Positions 1 through 9,600 of a stretch of DNA of 64,000 nucleotides are shown piece after piece (the stretch's first letter is position 1; every line of letters begins with the position of its first letter). The DNA comes from Cryoendolithus antarcticus (taxonomy: Eukaryota > Ascomycota > Dothideomycetes > Cladosporiales > Cladosporiaceae), in the NCBI GenBank assembly GCA_002077065.1, contig NAJO01000023.1:682001-746000 (forward strand), given 5' to 3'. The position numbers and the translations under genes were made by a program. Below the pieces are notes generated by a model. It searched no databases. It saw nothing but the letters and a program-made list of their open reading frames with translations, and was not told where the DNA came from.

Positions 1-756
1 GGAAGTAAGAGGGATCAGCGGAGGTGGCGGTAATGTGTACATGAGTGATGACCTAGGAGATCGGGCGGCGAAGGCGTTCGGCACGATCAGTGGTTGCATT
101 GCTCAGATCGAGGGTGTCAGAAGAGTGGTCAGGGTGATGATTACGACGGAGCATCCTTTACGAGCAATCCGTTGGAGACAAGGCTGGCGGCCTTCGCTAG
201 ATGATCGCTGACGACCATAGAGAGTATCGACAGCGCGGGCTCGAGTGGCGATTCCTGACAAGGCTGTAGCGAAGTTTGCCGAATGCTGGTTTTACTGCTT
301 CACTGACAGTATGGGCACTCCTGCGGTACTGTAAGCGAATCTGCACCAGCGGAGGCATTACTCCATATCAGTGAGAGAGGGTAACACTATCGTAGCTTTG
401 CCAGTTTGGCGACTCTCACAGGCGTGACATAACAGCGCAGGACTGCTGTGGATAAGCTCAAGAGAGCATTGTTCATGATTCGAACCTTTGGAGAAGCGGT
501 GCATAGAGACTTATTCGTTTGCGGTATCTCGAGTAAAAATCACATGAGCGACAGCTACAACCCCAGGCCCTCCGAGAAACCCGTATAGTTCCATGCGCAG
601 CAGCGACTGCGCGGCAACCCCAAGAAACCCATTTTGGCCTCTGCTCCGTGAATCATATGCATCATGTCGCCCAGCCCGTGACCACCAGCAACGCCTCCCA
701 TCCAACGCCCGACTCGACCCTGAAACACCAGCGCTAATCCTCGACGGGCCTAATCA
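1..756. other. Window edge without a recognisable gene
   Basis: I see no convincing coding frame here. The short frames lack family motifs and the composition is mixed. The right part should hold the 3' untranslated region and terminator of the WOPR gene, which ends at 757. Confidence 0.4.
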
Positions 757-2097
757 CTAATAAGCCTTGAACGTGGTCTTATCAAGGTTGCGCAGCGCCT
801 GCATATCCCTATTCGCCTCGAATCCAAGCTTGTGACTGGGAATATCGGAAGGTACGCGCATAGTACCGTTGGGGCTGCGGCTGCTCGCACGTACGGGAGG
901 CTGACCGTTCTCACCACCGCTCAGCATTGTGTGGATACTTGGGATGGTCTGACCAGTAGTAGCGGCTGGCTTGGCGGTCTCGGCGCCTGCTTGAGCCTGC
1001 GACTCACTCGATGTCGCTGCTATGGGTGATGTCGATGTCGCGTCTGTGCTGTCTTGCTGCGTTTCTTTGTCTGCCGTGTTCGGTGCAGGGAGTGTGACCG
1101 GTGGCGGAAGGGCGTTGCTCTCGGGCGGAGCGGTCTGTGTAGCCGCTTGTACTGGGGCGGCTGGTGGAGGTTGAGCCTGCTGAATTGGCGGAGGCTGATA
1201 GTGTGCCGGCGGTGCTGGCTGAGGAGGGTAGCCGGGGTAGCCTTGTGGTGGATACCCGTAGTGATGCGCAGGTGGCGGTGGCAGTGCAGGGTTGGTAAGA
1301 TGAGGAGGCGGCCGGTCGTAGGCCGTTTGTGGGGGACCATAGTACGGCTGATGTGGGATGTAGGGTTGACCATACCCTGGGTGACCGTAGTAGCCGCCGT
1401 AGTGTGGATGAGGTGGAGGCGTGTGCATTGGACTGGGAGGCGCCCATGCGCCGTGCGGTGGGCCATAGCCATATGGTGCGCGAGGATAGGGAGACTGATG
1501 AGGGGCAGGAGCGTACCCGGGTGAGCTCATTGGGCCCCGGGTGACGGCGGGAATAGTGCTTTGCTCGTGCACAGTGCTCTCGGGGTACATGCCTTTCTCC
1601 GGGCGAATGTGGCGAAGCTGCGGATCAGCTGTGGGCTGCATGAGCGCATTCGAGACTTGCGACGATCGTGAGTAGTAGCTGATGAGGTGAAGATGTTGGC
1701 CGCCGTTGGTGGTGATGGAGAAGGACTGCTTCATGAGGCCATCGGGCTTGTAACGGTAGCCATCAGGGCCGCCGTCGGACTCGTTGCCATCAGCTGAAGT
1801 TCGCATGCCGTCGCGATTTGCGGTTTTGTCGAACGCGTTGCCACCTCGCTTGCCCTCCATTTCTCTGTAGGTAAGAAAGCTGCCAGACACTCTGCTGGCA
1901 CTCCATGATTTGCCGTCGGTCCATCTGCGCATGCCGGCCTCACGCTCGTCCCACACGAAGACCGAGCCAGATTTGATGGACTGTCGCTCCTTCTCGGAGA
2001 GACGGCGCTGCACGCGCGGCAGAAGACCGATCCGGCATGCCTCGAAAAGGATGATTGCATCGCCAGGCGTGCGCACATGGCCGTTGTAAGTCTCCAT
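757..2097 (-). CDS. WOR1: WOPR-domain (Gti1/Pac2) transcription factor, WOR1/RYP1/SGE1 type
   Basis: A 446-residue, single-exon nuclear DNA-binding protein. The bipartite WOPR domain is clear. The first half covers residues 1-85, starting METYNGHVRT and including RRWTDGKSWSASRVSG (57-72). The second half has DGLMKQSFSITT (119-130) and LHLISYYSRS (136-145). The rest is a long Pro/Tyr/Gln/His-rich tail typical of these activators. The METY(N/H)GHVRTP start separates the Wor1/Ryp1/Sge1 branch from the Pac2 branch. Known relatives control white-opaque switching in Candida, the yeast phase in Histoplasma and virulence or conidiation in plant pathogens. About 2.7 kb of gene-free DNA lies upstream, which suits a regulator with a long leader and complex promoter. 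The ATG at 2097 begins the conserved domain. Confidence 0.95.
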   Translation of the reverse strand: METYNGHVRTPGDAIILFEACRIGLLPRVQRRLSEKERQSIKSGSVFVWDEREAGMRRWTDGKSWSASRVSGSFLTYREMEGKRGGNAFDKTANRDGMRTSADGNESDGGPDGYRYKPDGLMKQSFSITTNGGQHLHLISYYSRSSQVSNALMQPTADPQLRHIRPEKGMYPESTVHEQSTIPAVTRGPMSSPGYAPAPHQSPYPRAPYGYGPPHGAWAPPSPMHTPPPHPHYGGYYGHPGYGQPYIPHQPYYGPPQTAYDRPPPHLTNPALPPPPAHHYGYPPQGYPGYPPQPAPPAHYQPPPIQQAQPPPAAPVQAATQTAPPESNALPPPVTLPAPNTADKETQQDSTDATSTSPIAATSSESQAQAGAETAKPAATTGQTIPSIHTMLSGGENGQPPVRASSRSPNGTMRVPSDIPSHKLGFEANRDMQALRNLDKTTFKAY

Positions 2098-4792
2098 GAC
2101 GGCGGAGCGCAGTCGTCGTGCCGTTTAAAGTAGAAAGCAGCTATGAAAACCAGTCGTCGTGGTCAAGATCTGTGCCACCGCGCGCCACGCGTGCCTGTGC
2201 CGTTCCTGCACCGCTGCACTGGTGTGATGGAGAACCGAGTATGATAAACGGAGGCAATATGTCTAGCGGCGGCACATATTGAGTTGTCTGAGAAATGGTG
2301 TAAGAGGGCGTGCAAGGATGTAAGACGATGAGTGAAGATGAACTCAAACAAAGCTTAAGTGAAGGTTTATGGTTACAGAGCAAGCCGAGCCGCCAAGAAT
2401 AACGCCCAGACCACTAAAAATTGGCATTTCTCTCCGAGAAGAACAGGACCCTAACTGAACGGAGCATTGGCTGTCTTGCACAGGGAGTAGTTGCCGATCG
2501 CACTACATGTGCCTTGGACCTGATCGATACGATTCTCAAGCACACTGCGATGCACATCTCCGGAAGTTCGGAACGATTACGGGTCAGCCGTGGACAGCCA
2601 AGTGGATAAGCGAGAGAAAGTCCAAGCGTTGAAGCCCTTTGGCAAAGCTTGTAAGCTGCAGAGCAGGCGCAACGCTTGTGTGTTCCGCTTGGCCTCTGGC
2701 CACGTGTGCTTCCTGCGATCAGGCCTTTCGAAGCACCCGAGGCACCCGATAGATTGGCAATAGGAGAAGAAAGTGTGCAGGCCTTGGTTCTGGCACGTAG
2801 AGCTGAGGAGTAACTCTATGCCAGGGCTAAGCTTGCTGCCACGGGGATGGCTGCATCAGTGACATCTCCATGGCGCGTATCGGCATCCTCGATTTTGCAG
2901 CAAGTGCTCGCGAAAATTGCAAATCGAGATCGTCATTCCCCGGGCCTAGGCTGCGCCAAATACGCCAAATACGCCAATCACAGCGACCACTTGGCACAGT
3001 GGCCCCGCTTCCCACATGGGTGCTGTCGAGCGAAAGAATTTAACCCTAATCTAACCTGCGATAAGGACCACACTAAAGTAAGCTTGTCCACCTCCCGGAA
3101 TCGCGAGAGAAAACCTTTGGACTTGCGAAAGCACCACAAGGTAGTGCAACCGACGTGATCTACCACAATTCGGACGACACAGCTCACAGTTATTCGTCTG
3201 CCGTGTGTGCCGTCGTCAGCCGAAAGCAGACGCAAGCAAACGCAAGATGCATCCTGGAGTGGCGCGATACTGATATGTGGAGCTCCAAGCCTCTAAGGCA
3301 GCCTCCAAGACTCCACTGGCATAACTTGGCTTGGCCTTGGCCTTCTTCGCAGCGTTGGTGCCATGTCTTAGTGCTATCAATCCGACTTATCATGCTTCGC
3401 CCTTCTAAACGTTCTCTTTGAAGCGTCGCATTTCGCTAGAAAAGCTGCTCCCACTGATGAATGTGGGGTGAACTTGGCTGGGACACGGAGCAGCAAGTGT
3501 CGAGTTGGCAGATGCAGACATGTCATTGTAACATCAACATCTGCAGCGCTAAGTCTGCGTGAGTAGCCGGTGGTCCCTTCCCATCAAGCTAGTGCTATGT
3601 ATCCCACACTTAACGTCACGACTCACCTTGGACAAAACCTAATCATCTGTCTGCGGCTTTATGAAGATAGTCCTCACGGCGGCTTTGACGAGCCCTCCCA
3701 CTGCTCAACAATGTCAGGCTCTGCTACAGACGTGAGAACCTCTCCGTACCAGTCGCATCGATTCGAGCCTAGATCAGCATGTATAATTGACGCTGCTATC
3801 CATGAATGGGCCAATTGTCCGTAGGGTATATTTACGTCCAGCTATGAGATGTAGCGTAACAAGCGCTGGCACGCTTGTGGGGGAGCGCAAGTGTGCTTAA
3901 AGGTACTTCCTCTACCAGAAAACCTAGAAGGCATCAGCATGCGAATGATGCCAGAGGTCGACGTCCGTTGAGGCGAATAGATCGTGCGGTTGTTTCAGCA
4001 ATGTTCACCACAATTCAATTGGAAGGAAATTATTAAGTACCGCTGTGACGATTATCAAGAAGCGTCGTAACGGGTCGAACAGGGTTTGCTGATTTCCGGG
4101 TCCGAGTTTTGCTTGGTCGCAATCAGCTCGTAATACTGAGTGCTTGCGTGGCACTTAGAAGCTTTCGGGAGTACATAATACGTTTAGCATGCGACCCGTC
4201 GGATGGCTGTGCAAAATAGTAAGGGCTACAGGGCTCTTGCTGGCGACCTGAATGTAGTCCCGCCATTCTTGACAGGCATCTTGGGGAAAATCGAGTCTTA
4301 GCATAACAAGCAGGCGTAGCATTTGAGGTGTTCGACGGCTTGGATCCGTCCCCGCAGTCACAAGCTTCTGGTGGCTGCAGCAAAGGGCGCAATATCATCA
4401 CCCGAAGGACGGCAGACAGGAGACCGAGAGTCGCTTGCTATTCTGCTGGCGTTGACAAATCCGACCTCCTTGGGGTAACACCGGTGCACGGCATCAGAAC
4501 TTTGTTTGCGACACTCGGCCGTAGAATTTGGGGCCGAAACATACGGGACACGGATTATATAGCACTCTCGAGTACAAGTGCGCTAGAAACCATGTCCACA
4601 ATCACGATGTGACGAAGAGGCGAGAGCGCTGATATGACATATTTTATTCTATCCTTTCCACACGCGATGGAAGCCATCGGCTAGACGTGCCCCACACCAT
4701 TGAGAACTCGGCTCGCCGGACCCGAACACAATTGCTCCTACCTCACTTCAAACCTCATCAGACTTTGTTGGCCATAGGCTTCGCACGTCGCG
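2098..4792. promoter_or_regulatory. Long gene-free region upstream of the WOPR regulator
   Basis: About 2.7 kb with only short, unconvincing open frames on both strands. It lies between the ATG of the minus-strand WOPR gene and the 3' end of a minus-strand hypothetical locus, so it should carry the WOPR promoter and 5' leader. Wor1-type genes elsewhere have unusually long promoters or leaders; that this one does is inference. A TTTAAAG stretch near 2134 resembles part of the WOPR-protein recognition motif, but one partial match proves nothing. No tandem repeat or transposon end was seen. Confidence 0.45.
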
Positions 4793-6102
4793 CTATTGCT
4801 GTGCCTTTCTCTTCAAATGTTTAGACGTGTTGCGCTCGGCGAAGGCGTCATTTGCTTCACGACGCCGCATAGACTTGCTGATAGTCTTCTTGCGCACCGG
4901 CAACTTGGTAGAGCCGCCAGGATGCTCGGCTCCATCATCCTTGGCATCCAGTGCATCAAGAGCATCAGTACCGACGACCGCGCCGTGATCGGAAAATCCT
5001 TGATCATCAAGCACGGTATTGGCGGCAGCGTCTTGGTTCGCAACAGTCTCCTCGATGATGGCGTCGGCACTGGCGGCAGTGTTACGCGGGACCTCCTCGC
5101 TGGAATACTGCGCCCGAGCAGAATCATTGCCAGCACCTTGCTCTCCAGTGCCATTATCCTCGACGCGCTGCCCTTCAGCGCTCTGTCCTTCAGCACTCTG
5201 CTTTCCAACATCGTGCTCTCCGACACTCTGCTTCTCGGTGTCCTGCTTCTCAACATCTTGCCCTCCACCACCCTGCTTTTCAGTATGGCGCCCAATACCA
5301 CCGGATATGCTCGAAGTAGTTCTGTGTGAGACACCATACGAGCCACTCTCGAGATCAATGGCGTCTCTGCTGAAGACCGGTCCAGTAGGGTTCTAACCCG
5401 CAACGGCGCTGTGAGGTATGGCTGTCTCTGCTTCGCTCATCTGAGTCCCGCCTACGTCATTGGCGGTGGTATCGCCCTTCACGCTCTCGTTGATGGCAAT
5501 TTCCAACACTCGACTGTCAACAACATCGCTTTCTCTCTCTCTTAAGTCTTTGGCTCTCCACTGTCTTCATCTTGAGGCCCACTCTCGGCACCCGCCGCAT
5601 TGCTGACTTCGCTCGCTTCGAGTGAACCTCTAGCGACTTCATCACTGGCTTGGTCGGCGAGCATGCGATCGCATTCATCCATAAACATCAAGGCATCAAG
5701 AATCGCATAGGAGAGCTTCCGGTGCCTGCGGCGCAGCGACTTGGAGTAACGACCGATCTCTGCTCCGCAACCGCCTACAGCGACCTCCTTCTCGAACCAG
5801 GTCAACATGTCATCGGCGATGATGAGATGATCCTCTTGAACTGCGATGTCACCATTCAGACACATGCCTGCCAAGATAAAATGTACTTGCGCCTGGTCTA
5901 ACGGTGCGAGAGCTGGCTTTTCCAGAAACGCGAAGCAGGTATCCGCAGCGAGTTGCCAGTCTTTTGGATCAATCGGTTCTACTTTGATGCGAGCAATGAC
6001 GCCGACTTTGAACTCGTCCACAAGCTCTGTCAGCTGCCACATGGGCACGTCGTTGGAAAGCTGCTGTCATCGGGTTGCAATGTCTACTTCGATAGATGCC
6101 AT
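4793..6102 (-). CDS. Hypothetical gene, fragmented (multi-exon or decayed)
   Basis: Two coding-like blocks follow each other. Block 1 (6048-5542) carries DEFKVGVIARIKVEPIDP and ends in an acidic stretch. Block 2 is open from 5392 to 4793 without an ATG. It holds short Gln/Gly/Glu repeats (EKQ, EGQSAEGQ) and a strongly basic end (KHLKRKAQQ) that looks nuclear. The same frame as block 2 also reads well from about 5540 to 5396 (VLEIAINESVKG), but a TAG sits at 5393-5395. A GTAGGC...CTCAC...TTAG segment (5394-5460) could be an intron removing that stop. A frame change near 5542 and an in-frame TGA at 6067-6069, just after a possible start at 6102, are not easily spliced out. I do not recognise the family. 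It is either a gene whose exons I have not resolved or a pseudogene. Confidence 0.4.
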
Positions 6103-6609
6103 TGCAAATGCCGGGCGCCTGTTCGTGGAGAGAAGAATGACGGTACGTGGTTAAAATCGCAGTCGACGAGTATGCTTGGCCAGGTGTCGTGCAGCACGTG
6201 TCTTCGAGATAATGTCCTTGTGATGAATCAGACTCACGAAAGGTGACAGTGTGTTCTCGTTGTTACCTTGTCTCTGTCGGGTGTCACGATTGGGTGACTG
6301 AGGCACTTTGCCGTCCTGGATATTCACTTCATAAACTCCTGGCTGGACACGTAACTTTGCACCTTACCAGCAACCGCACTTTTGCTTTACACGCAATCCT
6401 AACTGCAACACCCAACTCATCCATCCCCCTCGAACCCCAATACCTTCACCATCCTCGCTCGGTCATCGTTCTCGTCGCCCTGGACCAAACCTATTTAGCT
6501 TGGTCCAGCCTGTTCAGCCAGATTTCTGGGTCGTCAACTCCTGCCACCCCTTCCACTCTCGACCATCACGTCAAAACCCACCAAATAGGGGCGGTTGTCC
6601 CTGATCAAC

Positions 6610-9600
6610 ATGGACCATCCACGCAAGAAAAACTGCAGCGAGTGCGGGTCCGAGACACTTCTTAGTGACTTCGGAAAAGGACACGAACTCAGCCGACCGT
6701 CACGCGAAGAAATGCAAGCAGTGCAAGGCTCCTTAGGACCCAACTCCGCTGCTCAAGCAGTCTCCGCTCCCTCCGTATCCCTCGTACCCTCCACCAGGCA
6801 CGCACTCCACCCATCCTTCATACGCACCCTTACCAGAATATCCCTCCTACTCCGGATATCCGCCATATTCCCAGCATTTCTCGCAGCCCCCGTACCTGCC
6901 GCAATAGCCGCAAGGCTCCTATTCCGGGTATCCTGGCTGTCCTACAACATCTTCCCAAACTCCACCACCCTGGCAATCTGCGGATCCGGCGCAAGTAAGG
7001 CAAACACCATATCCAGGAGTCCCGCACTACCCTGGCTATCCCGGCTACCCCCAGAAATCATCGCAAGCCTCGCAAGTCCAGCAGCATCCTGCATCTGGTT
7101 ATGCCCCCATTTTTTGGTCATCCATCGCAGCTCCCACAACCATTCCATTCGCCCCAGTCGCCACAACTACCGCAAGCGTCGCTGCCTTTCAACTCTGGGC
7201 AGGGCATGCAGTCCTCACCGCCCGCATCATCCGCGCCATCCTCGCAACTCGTAGGATACGATCAACAGTCGTTCGCGCCCACAGAGCGGTGTGCTAGGTG
7301 CAAGAATTGGAAGAGAGAGGAGGAATTTGTGTCAGCCAAGATGTGTTTGGATTGTAAGGATGAGGTTCCACTGCTCACGCAACAACTTCCCTAGCCGCCA
7401 CAGCTCCTGCAGCCATCGCAGCTGCCGCAGCCGTCGTTGCCTTCTCACTCTGGAGGGAACCCGCATCCTTCACAGCCTGCACCGCCTGCACCGCCTGCAC
7501 CGCCTGCACCGCCTGCACCGCCTGCACCGCCTGCACCGCCTGCACCGCCTGCACCGCCTGCACCGCCTGCACCGCCTGCGCCGCCCGCACCGCCCGCACA
7601 GCTTGCGTCGCCAGCACTGCCTGCACAATCTGCATCGCCTGTACTGCCTGCATCGTCTGCCCCGCCTGCGTTATCTCCCCAACCCGCAGAGCCCGTTCAA
7701 GAGTCGAAAGCGGCCCACAAGCAGTGCTTGAGGTGCGGAAACAAGAAGCAGGAAGAGGAGTTCGCGCCGTTCGCAAGAATTTGCACGGATTGCAAAAAGA
7801 ATGAACATCTGCAGCAAGCTTCTGGAAAAAATGTGCTACAGGTGCCGATGGACGAAGCCGATAGAAGAATTCCACACCGCTAGGATCTGTACTCAGTGCA
7901 TAGAAGCAGGTGCGCCACCGAAGGAAGGTGATAAAGTTTGCCCTGGTCCCTGCGGTCAAGAGAAGCCTCTGGGCGATTTCGACAAGCGAATAGACAATAT
8001 AGATGGGCACACCAGCAAGTGCAAAGCATGCCGTGGAGACGCGGCCCTCAAGTCTACTCTCGCTTCGATTGTCGCTGATATGGGTACTGCAGGCATCAGT
8101 ATTGCGACCGGTAAGTGCAGATCGGCATCCCTCCCACGCGAGTGACAGAAGAAGCCGACCGCTCGAGAATATCTCACTATCGACACTGCTACGATATGTC
8201 GCGCTGCGACAACGAATTGTTGCTACTCCTGCCCTGAGAAGATTCGGTGCACAAGCTCCACTCTCGCCTGCAGGGTAGTCCCGTTTGCACTGTCGCGGTG
8301 CTGTATGTGGTAGCCTCATCCCTCGCAGAGATTCGCTGAGTGGTCCGCTTCTTTTGTCACTCGTGTGCATCCCGCCACCACATCATTCGACTTCCTGCGC
8401 ATGCGTCAAGGTGAACCATAGCTAATCACGTTCTGCAGACGACGACGACGACGAGCAAGACAACGTCGACTTCCAGCAGCCTTCCCTCTCTGATAGGCAG
8501 CGCTTTTTCGCCGGCTTGTACTCCGCGCCTGCGAGCGTGGATAAGCGCTACACTCGCGGTCGCAATTCCTGGGATCTCACCAAGGCGGAGATTCTGGCAC
8601 GGTATGCTGACCCGAAAGAGAAGTATTCCAGAAAGCCCGGAGACACTCTCATACACGCAATCCAACGCGAGGAAGCCGCTCGTGGTATCATACCCATTCC
8701 ACGACCCCTACACTCAGAATACCACTACATGGGTTGTCTCGCACTTGCAAAGGTCGCACGCAGTCGTGGTTGGGCTGCTGTCCGCACTGCGGAGCAGTCA
8801 CGGCTGAGAGCGGAGTTCGACGAGGATCGACTGCTGGCGAATCGTGGCTATACTGCGTTCAAAGAGGCAGAGTACGCGAGACTGGCGGCGGAGTGGAGAA
8901 GTCAGGTTGCGGACGACGGATAGTGATGGTGTTGCCGGCATGCTGGACGTCGATGACGCCCGGTTGGAACTGGATACAGCTGCACTTGATCTCGATGAAA
9001 TATTGGCGGGCGGCAACGAAGCAGTCCCGGGATATACAACCGCATCCACCATTAACCCTCGCCGAGCCGCCTCGCGCGAAGACGAGTACGAGAAGCTGAT
9101 AGATCGAGTGGTCAGGTTCTTGTTGACGCAAGACCATGGCAGCGAAGAGGGCTTCTGGCAGGTCATGGACGAAGAGAAGCAGTCGACTGTTGCGAGCCTC
9201 CTTGTGGACGACTTGTCGCTCAGTCTTGGCTTCAAGCATAATCACAGGAAAGCATATGCGCGTTGCCATCCTAATCACGACAAGCCCGCGCACCTTCGGC
9301 AGATGCGACTTGGTCAATTCGTCGGCATCACTGGCACGCAGACCGCCTTGGACTCGCTATACTACCTGTTGCACGACGGGAGGACCGTCCCACAGCCCAC
9401 TTCCGCGCAAGGTCTGCTATGTGGTATTTTTGCACTTGAGCGGTCCCTGGAGTTCATGCAACGCCGCATGTACACGGTTAACACCAGTCTTTAGCAAGAT
9501 GCGCCTCCTCGTATCACCCACACTAAGATGATGCAGCTGCTCTTTTCGGACTGGGATCCGGATAGGCATTACTACTCTGGCGATACTGCTACTCCGACTC

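Noticed and set aside
1004..1544. Several 70-156 codon frames on both strands inside the WOPR gene
   Set aside because: They are shadows of the Pro/Tyr/Gln-rich coding region, with no ATG support or family motifs.
7375..8370. 331-codon minus-strand open frame rich in Val-Gln-Ala
   Set aside because: It is the antisense image of the Ala-Pro-Pro minisatellite and zinc-ribbon region. The plus strand has conserved Cys spacing and splice signals; this frame has only a repeat.
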